NCBI GenBank assembly: GCA_032622095.1 | Contig: CP136066.1 | Span: 10,625,784 to 10,689,783 of the forward strand | DNA from: Siphonodentalium dalli | Taxonomy: Eukaryota > Mollusca > Scaphopoda > Gadilida > Siphonodentaliidae | DNA: 64,000 nt | Direction: 5' to 3' | Shown here: in pieces, positions 1 through 10,238 of the stretch | Layout of the letters: every line of letters starts with the position of its first letter | How positions within the stretch are numbered: the stretch's first letter is position 1 | Notes under the pieces: model-generated | The model's input: the letters and a program-made list of their open reading frames with translations, nothing else | Database searches by the model: none | Told to the model about the DNA's origin: nothing | Program-made: the position numbers and the translations under genes

Positions 1-1258
1 ACATGTTTTGTTGGTCAAAATCTTTAATAATATATCATCAAAGATCATTATCACTATTAACAATTTCTGGACAACCCACCCTTATTTATCGGGACAACCC
101 GCCTTGAAAATAGCAGAGGGGCGGGTTGTCTCGGGGCAGGTAGTCCCGTTCCCGTTTGAATGATGGCGCAAAATAATATTTTGTGCTAATACTAGTCGAT
201 CTGTACGAATGAGTGGGTAGAATAGCTTCTTGGGCTATCACCATGCCATCATAAAGTATCATTAATCGTATCATAATGGCCTCATAATGCCCATAACATG
301 ATATTTTGTTGCGAACGGGTGGGTACTGGTTTGTTTATCCATTTAACCAGTTATTTCAAACCATACTTTATCATGTTGCAATGTTTACATAAAACAATGC
401 CTCCAACATTAATTGAGATATAGTTCTGTCATACGCTTGAAAATAGTTTGGCTCATGAACTTTGTGAAGGTTGACACTCATATTTTGTCCATTTTCTAAG
501 AATTAATTGAGAAAAAATAAAATATCAGCTCTCATATCGATACACCAATGGCTGACAATGAAACCTATATACAGTTTTGCTGCAGGTTAGGTAGTATTTT
601 GCGTGAATAGCTCCATAATATTGAAAAAAATAGCTTTTTAAACATTTTGGTAGGGGGTATAGTTTGGTTATCAAGAAATATTTCCACGTATATGACACAA
701 AAGTCTCAATTTTTTTATCAAAATGTATTCAATAGTGTCTGATAATAGAAATAACACACAGAAATACCAAAAGTTTTTATAGTATATAAGGAAAAAGAAA
801 GAAAATTCATCTTTATGATGGGGGTATACTTGGATTTTGATCAAAAGTTTCTATTTTTATGAAGGAAAAGTTCCTATTTCTGCATTGATTATGTAGATTG
901 ATCGTTCCCGATGAGAACAACATATAGGTTTCCCATAAGAATTCGAAAACTTTGCCGTTATGCTGTGTTGTCAGAATTTTGCCATTCCTCAAAAACTGCG
1001 AATTGTCGACCCCCTGACCCCAGTCCAAATATTTGAAAAAAACGTCATTTTTTTCAAACGCTGCCATTACTACTGACTTTGTTTCATATTCCTAACACCC
1101 TAAAGATGCTGTAACTGCATCTGAATATCTGGAAAAGGGTTTTGAAAAAAATCGTTGCCTATTGCTACGAATTTGTATGCCGTAATTTTCTGCCTATATG
1201 ACCTTACCTGTTTGTGTCCGTGGGCAGCAAGTAGACAGCCATTTGTCAATTTTGTGCT
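1..1258. other. AT-rich DNA without recognised gene
   Basis: I see no coding sequence or transposon ends here. Short open frames on the minus strand between about 813 and 1357 have low-complexity composition and no recognisable domain. A short GC-richer patch at about 70-160 contains inverted pieces of a GGGACAACCCGCC-like word. Confidence 0.5.
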
Positions 1259-1370
1259 TAAGAATAAATGATAATGATTTGTGCTCATTTGTAAATAATT
1301 TGCGCTTAAGCGTAAATAATTTGTGCTTAAGATTAAATAATTTGCACTTTTGCGCAAATAATGAAAAAGT
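1259..1370. repeat. Array of CTTAAG-centred palindromic words (first cluster)
   Basis: Variants of TTTGCGCTTAAGCGTAAAT follow one another with short AT spacers. The core GCTTAAGC is self-complementary. The same word recurs at 1535-1600, 1940-2000 and 2120-2470. This is read directly from the sequence; function unknown. Confidence 0.7.
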
Positions 1371-1440
1371 GTGAAAATGCTTTCCTTCTCTTACAATTTA
1401 GTTAGACCGGTGTCAGAGAAGGTACTGACAGGAAGACTTT

Positions 1441-1476
1441 AGACCAATTGGTCTAGACTTTTCAGACCGATCGGTC
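1441..1476. repeat. Paired palindromes AGACCAATTGGTCT and GACCGATCGGTC
   Basis: A perfect 14 bp palindrome (1441-1454) is followed by a perfect 12 bp palindrome (1465-1476). A related ACAGATCGGTCTA copy lies near 1803-1816. Versions with ACCGATCGGTC or ACCGATCGGCC recur near 57470 and 57830, so this belongs to a dispersed family. Confidence 0.6.
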
Positions 1477-2119
1477 AAATAAAGAACATTCGATGGTTCA
1501 CCAATATGGGATGCGATTTTAACATTTGTACCTTATTTGCGCTTGAGCATAAATATGATCCATAATTTTTTGATTCTAAAGTTTAAGTAATTTGCGCATG
1601 GCCTCCCATACACATATTCACCTAGACCTGATAAATTCCCATGAATCATGATAATTTTCAAACGGAATGACAACGTTTTATCAAATAAACTGCCAAATGT
1701 CTTTTTCAACTTTAAGATTTTTTTTTATGAAAATTTTATGTCTTATCTATTGGCAAATTGTCAACATTCAATCTGTTTAGACTGATTGCCCAACACATTT
1801 AGACAGATCGGTCTAAATAAAGATTGATTTGTGGTTCACCCATATTGGTATGGGAGGCCAAATTCATATTTAATAGCTACTTATGCTTAAGGGTTCAAAA
1901 TAGATTTAATATTGAGAGAATCCAATTAGTCATAAAGCACTGAAAATTGAAAAATACACTTAAGCGCACTGCCATTACGCTTAAGCATAACATATTTTTA
2001 TAGCCTTATTACCTTACATATAATGATATAATCTAAGCTCGATATTTGTTAAAAGTTACTAGCATCAGGAATTGGCTACATCCATTTCAGCTTCAGGGGA
2101 GTTTTCACATATGGAATAT

Positions 2120-2470
2120 GAATTACGCTTAAGCGTATTGACATTACGCTTAAGCATAACGACATTACGCTTAAGCGTAATGGCTTTACGCTTAAGTTTA
2201 ATAGATAATGCTTTGAAAAACATAATGGAAATCTGAATTACGCTCATGCGTAATGTCTTAATGCATTACACTTAAGCGTAATTGGCTATTAAATGTGAAT
2301 TTGAACTCCCATACAATATGGGACATGGTTTTAATATTTACTTCTTATTTGCACTTAAGCATAAATATGAAAATTATGATCTTTTCGTGCTTGAGCGTAA
2401 ATGATTTGCATTTGAGCAAAATAATTTGCATTTACGCGTAACCTTAAGCGCAAATAAGGAATACATGTAA
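2120..2470. repeat. Main array of TTACGCTTAAGCGTAA words
   Basis: At least eight variants occur at irregular spacing. The best copy is a perfect 18 bp palindrome at 2164-2181. Spacers are AT-rich and unrelated to each other, so this is not a simple head-to-tail satellite. Confidence 0.75.
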
Positions 2471-2479
2471 AAGTACATG

Positions 2480-3030
2480 CCATTCCATAAACATGACCTA
2501 AAGTTCTAAACCTGATAAATTACTGTGAACATGACCAATTTCAAACAGCATGACAAATTTTTATAAAATTTACTGAGAAATTTATTTTTCAACTTGAAGT
2601 CTTTTTGATGAAAATTTGTTATCTCTTATCCATTGACAAAGGCATAATCTTATTTGTTGAGTTTGAAATGTTTTGTCACTTCTCTATCGTGTTGGTGCCC
2701 ATATATGAGCTTTTGTGCTGATACAAAATATGTGTGAAGATTTCGTGTAAAGTTGAAGTCGAAACCGAAAGCATCCTATAATTAAAAGTTTGTAGATACA
2801 TACATGTCAAGATTCCCGAAGATAAGATTGTCCGGCCATCAGGAAACATATCTGTGATCACCCATTGAACCAGTCTAAGTTATTTGCTGTGATTTTAACA
2901 CTAGAATGTGTTTCAGTCGCTTCGAAATAAAATGGCGACCTCCAATCTGGCCGTGTGCCAAACGGAAACAGTAACGATAACTCTTGAAGACTATCGGTCA
3001 AAACCAATATATGGTATTGAACATGTCCTC
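2480..3030. other. Unassigned AT-rich stretch
   Basis: No gene, RNA or repeat end could be supported. A 67-codon plus-strand frame at 2908-3111 runs into the palindromes at 3058-3108 and is judged a chance frame. Confidence 0.4.
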
Positions 3031-3057
3031 AAAAGTTCAAAACCAAGGGATTCAGAT

Positions 3058-3108
3058 TTGGTTTTGATCAAAACCAAGGGAATCAGATTTGGTATTGATC
3101 AATACCAA
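3058..3108. repeat. Two 20 bp perfect palindromes in tandem
   Basis: TTGGTTTTGATCAAAACCAA (3058-3077) and TTGGTATTGATCAATACCAA (3089-3108) are both exact palindromes separated by 11 bp. They differ at a symmetrical pair of positions, so the change in one half is matched in the other half. Confidence 0.85.
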
Positions 3109-3130
3109 TAAAAACCGAATTTATTGTCAG

Positions 3131-3347
3131 TGTACTGCCCACATTTTTTCTTCACGATATTTTGGCAGTTAAATAATATCGAGACAGCTGACATGTAGCT
3201 TAAGGTAGTAATTGCATTTTCGTTGATACGGCTTTTATAGTACGTGTAGTTGCAACGCCGTTTATAGTTATTATTTTGAGAAATGCCCAGGCAAGCAATT
3301 TGAAAACAGCGCATTTCAAGGTACAAACTATGTGAGAGAGGAAAAAT
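3131..3347. repeat. 217 bp block, copy 1 of a direct duplication
   Basis: This block matches 4084-4301 almost base for base, from TGTACTGCCCACAT through GTGAGAGAGGAAAAAT. Flanks on both sides differ, so it behaves as a mobile or duplicated unit. No coding function is recognised; the overlapping minus-strand frames translate the repeat. Confidence 0.85.
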
Positions 3348-4083
3348 GTGTATGGTATTTTGGTTAATCGACAACGCCGAGGTTTCGTATGCAAACCCAC
3401 ACTGTCATACACCGCCCACATTTATATGTGAAGTACTTGACTTAATTATTATAAGTGATTATTACTGGTAATGGTTATCTGTAACTGCAAATCTGATACA
3501 AGTAATGGTGTTAACTATTTTTGCGCATACACATATATGTATTTTACTTAAGTTAATATAACTGAAACAACAGGAGAAGGAGAATTGCAGATGCGATGCT
3601 ATTTTCTGTCAACAAACTAGGCCTATGGTACACTGAAATTTCCCGACGCAGAAAATAATAAAATCTTGACTGACTGGTGACTATTCATGTTGACACCGGC
3701 AACCCGATTCGATATCGGATTTCGAATCTACGGTAAATTGCCGATTCGTAGAGCCCTAATTGTAAAGTGGTGGATTGGGGGGGGGGGCACATTGGTGAAT
3801 TGACGTATATAGAAAATGCCTATACCGGTATATACTGTAAGAAATAAACTGACCATCGATGCCATTTGTGCATGCGACAGGAATGTTTAGGGGCTGCAGG
3901 TGAGAAACCAGCCGTCAAAATTAGGGAAAATGTCCCACAGCAAATTTAATGATGTGGCAATAGTGGCATGCTAGATTCCACATGTTGACACTAGTGCTGT
4001 ACAGTATTTCTAGTAATAGACAAAACCGCGGTATGAAAACCAACACCATCTTAAACGCGTGAACCGACACCATCTTACATGCG

Positions 4084-4301
4084 TGTACTGCCCACATTAT
4101 TTTCTTCACGATATTTTGGCAGTTAAATAATATCGAGACAGCTGACATGTAGCTTAAGATTGTAATTGCATATTCGTTGATACGGCTTTTATAGTACATG
4201 TAGTTGCAACGCCGTTTATATTTATTATTTTGAGAAATGCCCAGGCAAGCAATTTGAAAACAGCGCATTTCAAGGTACAAACTATGTGAGAGAGGAAAAA
4301 T
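4084..4301. repeat. 217 bp block, copy 2 of a direct duplication
   Basis: Second copy of the block at 3131-3347, in the same orientation about 0.95 kb downstream. It differs at only a handful of positions. The stretch just upstream (about 3930-3990) resembles 56925-56970, which points to a dispersed repeat family. Confidence 0.85.
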
Positions 4302-4929
4302 TTGTACCAGAAAAACATACCGATACCAAAAGATTTGAAACTACACAATCTGAGCACCATTGTAAGAATGTTTATGCAATACAGATACTGCAATTCTTTT
4401 GCCACTCAGTTTTATATTATGCAATCATCATCTACCGGTAACTAGAAATAAGAAATTTCATGCCAACATGGATTATTTTAACCGCAAGTTCAGCAACATC
4501 CCATTTTCTGACTTTTGTTTACACAACGTAATCGACAACGGCTTGTATTTGTCGACACAATGCAAGTGGACTCAAGATTGACTTCCAATGTGTTTGGTAA
4601 CTTCGGTAATCAGGTATTATTTGGGTTAATACCGGTGTTTCAACTCCCATACAACGGACATGACAACATTAAAGATACTGCACAGACTGGCTTCACTTAA
4701 TACGCCATGGGGATGACATTGAATAGCACGTGGGGTCATTTAATAGCACTGCTCACTGGGATGGGGGCATTGAATATCACGTGTGTGGGGGGTCATTGCA
4801 TGGCACTCCTTACCGGTGGATATTTTTTCTGAGTCGGGAATTTTTAGCTCAACTTGACAAAGAGGATTTGAGCTATTACTGTGAGTTGGCGTCCGTTGTA
4901 ACTCATATTTATCTTTTGTGTGACCACTA

Positions 4930-6575
4930 GATGTGAGCCATCTGATTTTTCTGAATTTCGCTGAAAAACATGGTCGCCATCAGCCATATTGAATTTTACT
5001 CTTTGTATGACCAAATCCTTTGGCACACCCTACAGTTCACATCTCTCATCCAATCATCACCAAACTCAACATTGATCTTGCCTCCAAATGGGATAAATGT
5101 TTTTCTGAAATTTATTAATTAACATGGGCTACAGGTCGTACCTTTGGTATGAAAATTATGTCCTGGCTTATGAAATTTGTGAAATATGTCCTGGCTGTTG
5201 ACATTGACATGTAGATGGGAACGAGTAAATTTTGGCGTCATTCGGTCAAAAAACATGGCCGCCGGCGGCCATTTTGGATTTCAAAATGCAATCCATTAAC
5301 ACAGGCTACAGGCCGTAATGTATGTCTGATCATTATCAAATTTGTCACGAATGTTAACATTGACATGTAGATGGGAACGAGTCATTTTGGGGTTAATCGG
5401 CCAAAAACATGGCCGCCCGCAGCCATCTTGGATTTTACTCTTTGCATGACTAAATCCTTTGGCACGGGCTACAAGTCGTACCTTTTGTCGGATCATTGTG
5501 AAATTTGTCATGGCTGTTGACATTGACATGTAAATAGGAACGAGTCGTTTTGGGGCGATTCGCCAAAAAACATGGCAGCCAGCAGCCATCTTGGATTTCA
5601 AAATTCAATCCATTAGCACGGGCAACAGGCCGGAGTGTTCGTCTGATCATCATGAAATTTGTCGTGGATGTTCATATTCATATGTAGATTGGAACCAGTC
5701 ATTTTGGGGTCATTTGGCCTTAAAACATGGACGCTGGCAGCCATCTTGGATTTTACTCTTTGCATGACTAAATCATTTGGCACAGACTACAAGTCGTATC
5801 TTTGGTCGGATCATTATGAAATTGTAATGGTTGTTGACATTGACATGTAGATGGGAATGTCGGAATGAGTCATTGTGGGGTCATTTGGCCAAAAAACATG
5901 GCTGCCGACGGCCATCTTGGATTTCAAAATGCAATCTATTAGCACGGGCTGCAGGCCGTACTGTTTGTCTTATCACAATGAAATTTGTCGTGGATGTTAA
6001 TATTGACATGTAGATGGGAACGAATCATTTTGGGGCCATTTGGCTAAAAAACATGACCACTGGCAGCCATCTTGTATTTTACTCTTTGCATGACTAAATC
6101 CTTTTGCATGGGCTACAGGTCGTAGCTTTGGTTGGATCCTCATGAACATTTGTCATGGATGTTAACATTGACATGTAGATGGGAACTAGTCATTTTGGGG
6201 TCATTCTGCCATAAAACATGGCTGCTGGCAACCATCTTGGATTTTACTCTTTGCACGACTAACTCCTTCGGCACGGGGTACACTACAGTTCATACCTTTG
6301 CTCGGATCATTATGAAATTTGTCATGACTGTTGACATGTAGGTGGGAATGAATCATTTTGGGTTAATTCGGCCATAAATCATGGCGGCCGACAGCCATCT
6401 TGGATTTTATTCTTTGTATGACCAAATCCTTTGGCACTGGCTACAGGTCATACCTTTGTCGGATCATCATGAAATTTTGCATGGATGTTAACATTGACAT
6501 GTAGGTGGGAACGAGTCATTTTTGGGTCATTCGGCAAAAAAGCCATCTTGGATTTCAAAATTAAATTCATCATTC
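4930..6575. repeat. 163 bp tandem repeat with two alternating monomer types
   Basis: The anchor GACATGTAG (or a close variant) recurs at 5206, 5362, 5525, 5679, 5842, 6005, 6169, 6332 and 6496, giving a period of 154-164 bp. Monomers are of two kinds after GCCATCTTGGATTT: type A continues ACTCTTTGCATGACTAAATC and type B continues CAAAATGCAATCCATTAGCA. The order is A B A B A B A A A B. Every monomer carries a GCCATCTTGG-like word. A detached type A copy lies at about 7325-7500. The short frames here are translations of the repeat. Confidence 0.9.
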
Positions 6576-6911
6576 CATTTATTGTTCATCACAAAAATTT
6601 AACTTCTCGCAAAGTTGAGCTACAGTGACATGGACACTTTCATTTTCCGATTATGATGGGGTGGGGGAAACGGTATCCCATATAAGTGATTGGATTTTAA
6701 CATGTGATGTGCCATTTTGTAGGTATTGGAATTATCTATCCAGTGGTAGCAAAACATTTATGATGACTTCACCGGAGGTCAAAAGGTCACGTGTGGCAAT
6801 GAAAAAACAAATATAATTTTCTGGAAGCTGACAGGGTACCCCTACACCCCATACCACAGGACTTAACTTCACCCAATCACTTTCTTCCTTATTATATCCC
6901 TCAACTATTAA

Positions 6912-7274
6912 CCCTTTAACCAACAGAACAGCCCTGTGCCAATGCATTCTCTTATATATGCGAGTCGACCATATGTCGCCTCGCATATATAAGAGAATGC
7001 ATTGGCTTAACACATTAAAAATTATAAAATTGTTAAAGAATGTAAGAAAAAATGGTAAAAAGTGTTAAAAAAAGATTGTTTTTAGGCCAATGCATTCTCT
7101 TATATATGCGAGGCGACCTATGGTCGACTCGCATATATAAGAGAATGCATTGGCACAGGGCATAACTGTAACCATCACAATGTGGTCAATGAACCGGTTC
7201 CAATGATATCCATATGTGTATGGTTTTATTGAGACAGACCGAAGATATTTTAGGCCGGTTTGTTGGGTAAAGGG
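6912..7274. mobile_element. TTAA-flanked foldback MITE (piggyBac-like ends)
   Basis: The element begins CCCTTTAACCAACA and ends TGTTGGGTAAAGGG, so its termini are inverted repeats. It sits between TTAA at 6908-6911 and TTAA at 7275-7278. The flanks on both sides are homologous to 18005-18150, where the matching site holds a single TTAA at 18093-18096. This is a natural empty site and confirms the boundaries. TTAA duplication with CCC termini is typical of piggyBac elements. No transposase is encoded. Its interior holds a second inverted structure (6931-7161). Confidence 0.85.
6931..7161. repeat. Double-hairpin inverted repeat nested in the MITE
   Basis: Two hairpins, 6938-7006 and 7086-7154, each have perfect 27 bp stems starting GCCAATGCATTCTC. 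Their 15 bp loops are reverse complements of each other with one mismatch, so the whole unit is also palindromic. The outer ends GCCCTGTGCC and GGCACAGGGC extend the symmetry. It may be a separate element inside the TTAA MITE or its subterminal repeats; no clear target duplication was seen. Confidence 0.85.
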
Positions 7275-7324
7275 TTAAGCAATGTTAACACGAAAGATAT
7301 GTGGGCGCGTAGTCACGAAACAAG

Positions 7325-7582
7325 ATGGCATTCAACATGGCCATTTTGGATTTTACTCTTTGTATGACTAACTCCTTTGACCCAGGCTACAGGTCGTATC
7401 TTTGGCCGGATCATCTTGAAATGTGTCATGGATGGAAACATTGGCATGTAAATGGGAACGAGTTATTTTGGGGTCATTCGGCAAAAAAAAACATTGGAAA
7501 CAAATGCACATAAATGATTTGATCTTAGGTGATTTTCGCACAAATCTTGTTTAAGACAGTGTTCACTGTGAGGCAGCTAATT
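7325..7582. repeat. Detached 163 bp monomer joined to a dispersed repeat
   Basis: Positions 7325-7500 match a type A monomer of the 4930-6575 array. The next part (about 7507-7582) matches 15381-15460, with the shared words GCACATAAA, GATTTTCGCACA and GTGTTCA. The two halves therefore come from different repeat families or from one longer mosaic repeat. Confidence 0.65.
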
Positions 7583-7794
7583 AATCCAGAGCGCGAAAGT
7601 GGAAAGGATTGGATGACCTGATGACCTGTTTTGTGTGTGCGTCTTTTCGAGACAATCAAATCTCATCTACAAACAGGTTCAACTTGTTTTTTTTATATTT
7701 CTCATAACTTTCACATCGCTATTACTTCCTCAAAACTGCCCCAAACTGTTTTCACAGCCACAGTTGTAAAGCCACAACATCCGACACAGCCTTT

Positions 7795-8103
7795 AATTCT
7801 CTGCATAGACCGGAATAGGGCGTGTGCTTCAAACTCATGAATGAGAATTTCAACTAACAGTTCTAAGAAAACAACCACTAATCAGTAAATGATTTATTGT
7901 GTCGCCTATTCGACCCGAAGAAACAAGTTACATGAATATGAACACATAAGGACACAGACACATAATGAAAACAAGACAAATAAATACATGCAATAACATA
8001 GATGACACACACACTAAGAATCATGCAGACAAACAAATTCAAATAAAATAAATAATCATCCGACAATTGAAATAAATGCCCTATCTATAATTTTCATGCC
8101 GCC
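7795..8103 (-). repeat. Split direct repeat B2 of the Ngaro-like element
   Basis: Outer terminal repeat, 309 bp, differing from B1 (8477-8785) at three positions. It forms one outer boundary of the element. A 62-codon minus-strand frame inside it also occurs in B1 and is a product of the repeat rather than a gene. Confidence 0.9.
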
Positions 8104-8185
8104 TACCTAAACTATCAAAACCAAACCACTAGTCAATTTTTTAAATTCTTAATGTAAAGATGTATAAATGGGTTGGGCGGGTGGG
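8104..8185. other. 82 bp spacer between A2 and B2
   Basis: In the standard split-direct-repeat layout A2 runs straight into B2. Here 82 bp unlike the A, B or internal junction sequences intervene. I could not find target duplications that would mark it as a later insertion. Confidence 0.6.
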
Positions 8186-8480
8186 AAAATATTTTTCGCC
8201 TAAAACGGCTTTCAAATCAAATGAACTTGCTTCTTCGGAGTCAAATAATAGAATGCACACACAAAGGAATTTCGCGCGCGAAATATTACTCTCATTAATG
8301 AAACCCGCCAATGATACCGTCGATAAGAATAACCAATCAATAGCCGTAAACTAATTACTACAAATCAATACAACAGAGATATATTTATTTAAAGTGACAT
8401 ACCAAATGGTGAACGATTTAATCCAAAGGTTTTCCTATTCTATTAGCGAATTAATTAATTTGTACACAAATTGTACAATT
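8186..8480 (-). repeat. Split direct repeat A2 of the Ngaro-like element
   Basis: This 295 bp repeat matches A1 (14689-14983) with three differences. It abuts B1 at the shared bases AATT (8477-8480). It contains the short palindrome TTCGCGCGCGAA. Confidence 0.9.
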
Positions 8481-8785
8481 CTCTGCATAGACCGGAATAG
8501 GGCGTGTGCTTCAAACTCATGAATGAGAATTTCAACTAACAGTTCTAAGAAAACAACCACTAATCAGTTAATGATTTATTGTGTCGCCTATTCGACCCGG
8601 AGAAACAAGTTACATGAATATGAACACATAAGGACACAGACACATAATGAAAATAAGACAAATAAATACATGCAATAACATAGATGACACACACACTAAG
8701 AATCATGCAGACAAACAAATTCAAATAAAATAAATAATCATCCGACAATTGAAATAAATGCCCTATCTATAATTTTCATGCCGCC
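8477..8785 (-). repeat. Split direct repeat B1 of the Ngaro-like element
   Basis: Inner copy of the 309 bp B repeat, adjoining A2. Its internal edge ends ATGCCGCC, after which the element's internal sequence starts. Confidence 0.9.
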
Positions 8786-9187
8786 AAGCCGAATGCCGCC
8801 AAAAAGGAGAACTGAGACCAGAGAAATAGCAGACTCCGAGACGACCAAGACGGAGTTGGACCCAAATCAGGGATCTCTCTCTCTGGAAGACCCACAAACG
8901 CCAATGCCTTTGTGCAGTCTTACCGACTCGGAGCCAACCATTTCCTCCGAACCACTCAGTAATACTAATTTGCTAAACAACATGCATTACTTGTCTATTT
9001 TTATGCTGCCACTGGCCACCTAAATATATGTGTGTTTATATACAACAAAGAACTGGATGGCTGATAATGAATTATGCATGGCTGACTGCCCCCAAATGAG
9101 AAACTGATATGAGTGAACAATCTGGAGGTGCATACTAGTCAGAAATTGAACATCACCTATATGTACAAGATATTAATCATAATCATA
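8786..9187. other. Internal non-coding part of the Ngaro-like element
   Basis: This lies downstream of the hydrolase stop and before B1. It is GC-richer at 8786-8960. A plus-strand frame (8778-9023, 81 codons, rich in S, T, P and E) is antisense to the element. I do not recognise it and regard it as doubtful. Confidence 0.35.
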
Positions 9188-10215
9188 TTACTCCAATCTG
9201 TTGACCACCTGTATGAGAAAGGATCTCAATCTACGCGTACCTTCGAAATTAAGATGTAAACCATCCTCAGCATATAATATATCTTTGGGAGATCCTTTCT
9301 CAAAGAATACTCTGTATGTTTTGAGAAACTGCATGTGATTATGCGAACAAATGTTTGATAGAGTATTATTCACTTCCATTACTCTTTTTCCAAGATTTTT
9401 GAAATCTTTTGGTCGGGTGATGATTGATGACATGATAATCTTGCTTGTGGTATGCTTTTGAGTTGCTCTTTTCAAATCTTGATATAGTTTTTTGAACTGC
9501 TTGTCTGTCAAGCTCAAATCTTCGATGTTATTTGTACCCATGTGGTATATGATATGAGAGAAGGAAGCTAAATTAGTACATTTAAAGGCACGTGAGGCCT
9601 TAGTTGTCGAAAATATTCATATTTGTTCTAATCACCGTAAACAGAAAAACATTAAAACGCATACAGTTTCGTTCATATATACCATGGCCATCACGTAAAC
9701 AGCGTGTTATCATAAAGACCTACTATATTTTACCTAAGCAAGAGCCTGATTGTGTTACAGAAGACAGCACAATGCTACTGGCTAATCACACAAAAATTTC
9801 ATAAACGCTCTTTATTAGTTCCATATCAGGAATTCACCACCAAAGAACGCTCTTTATGTTTACCATCATAATATAAACAAACACCAGAAAAGTAACTTTT
9901 TATGCTTTTGTTTACATAACAATGGTCAAACATTTGACAATAACATACTGTTTATGCGATATTTCTTATTTGTATACGGACAATGTCTGTCTACATTTTG
10001 ATGTTCTTTCTATTTGTGGCGGTTTTTGACGGGTGGAAATATTTTCACAGGATACCCACCGCCAAGGCCAACCGTACCTTTAAGCTTATTGTTGCTTACT
10101 CTCCTTGTGAGGGTTTGAATGTCAGTACCTCTGAATGGTAGCACCGCCAGATCAAAAATACTCGCTATGTATTAACATATTGAGTCACTCACCAAAAGAA
10201 CCTTCCGGTTTTTCT
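9188..10215 (-). pseudogene. SGNH hydrolase of the Ngaro-like element, interrupted
   Basis: Predicted esterase/lipase-like hydrolase carried by the retrotransposon. The catalytic-block order of the SGNH family is visible. Block I reads VLLVSDSI near 10195-10175 (the usual G of GDS is S here). Block III reads YHMGTNN at about 9550-9530. The last block reads DGLHLNFEG at about 9256-9230, giving the Asp-x-x-His pair. The C-terminal 117 codons (9188-9541) are open. Upstream there is an in-frame TAA (10174-10172) just after block I, and a 494 bp TTAA-flanked element sits between blocks I and III. Ignoring that element and one TTAA, the frame runs through without a shift. The unit follows the recombinase closely. 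The role of such hydrolases in retrotransposition is unknown. Confidence 0.8.
9586..10079. mobile_element. TTAA-flanked MITE inside the SGNH gene
   Basis: The termini are AGGCACGTGAGGCCTT on the left and, read inward from the right, AGGTACGGTTGGCCTT. TTAA lies on both sides (9582-9585 and 10080-10083). Leaving out the element with one TTAA joins the hydrolase frame, which supports the boundaries independently. No transposase is encoded. TTAA target sites occur in piggyBac and Kolobok superfamilies; the AGG ends do not look like typical piggyBac CCC ends, so the superfamily is left open. Confidence 0.85.
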
Positions 10216-10238
10216 TGGCTGAAAAGAGAAAATTGATG

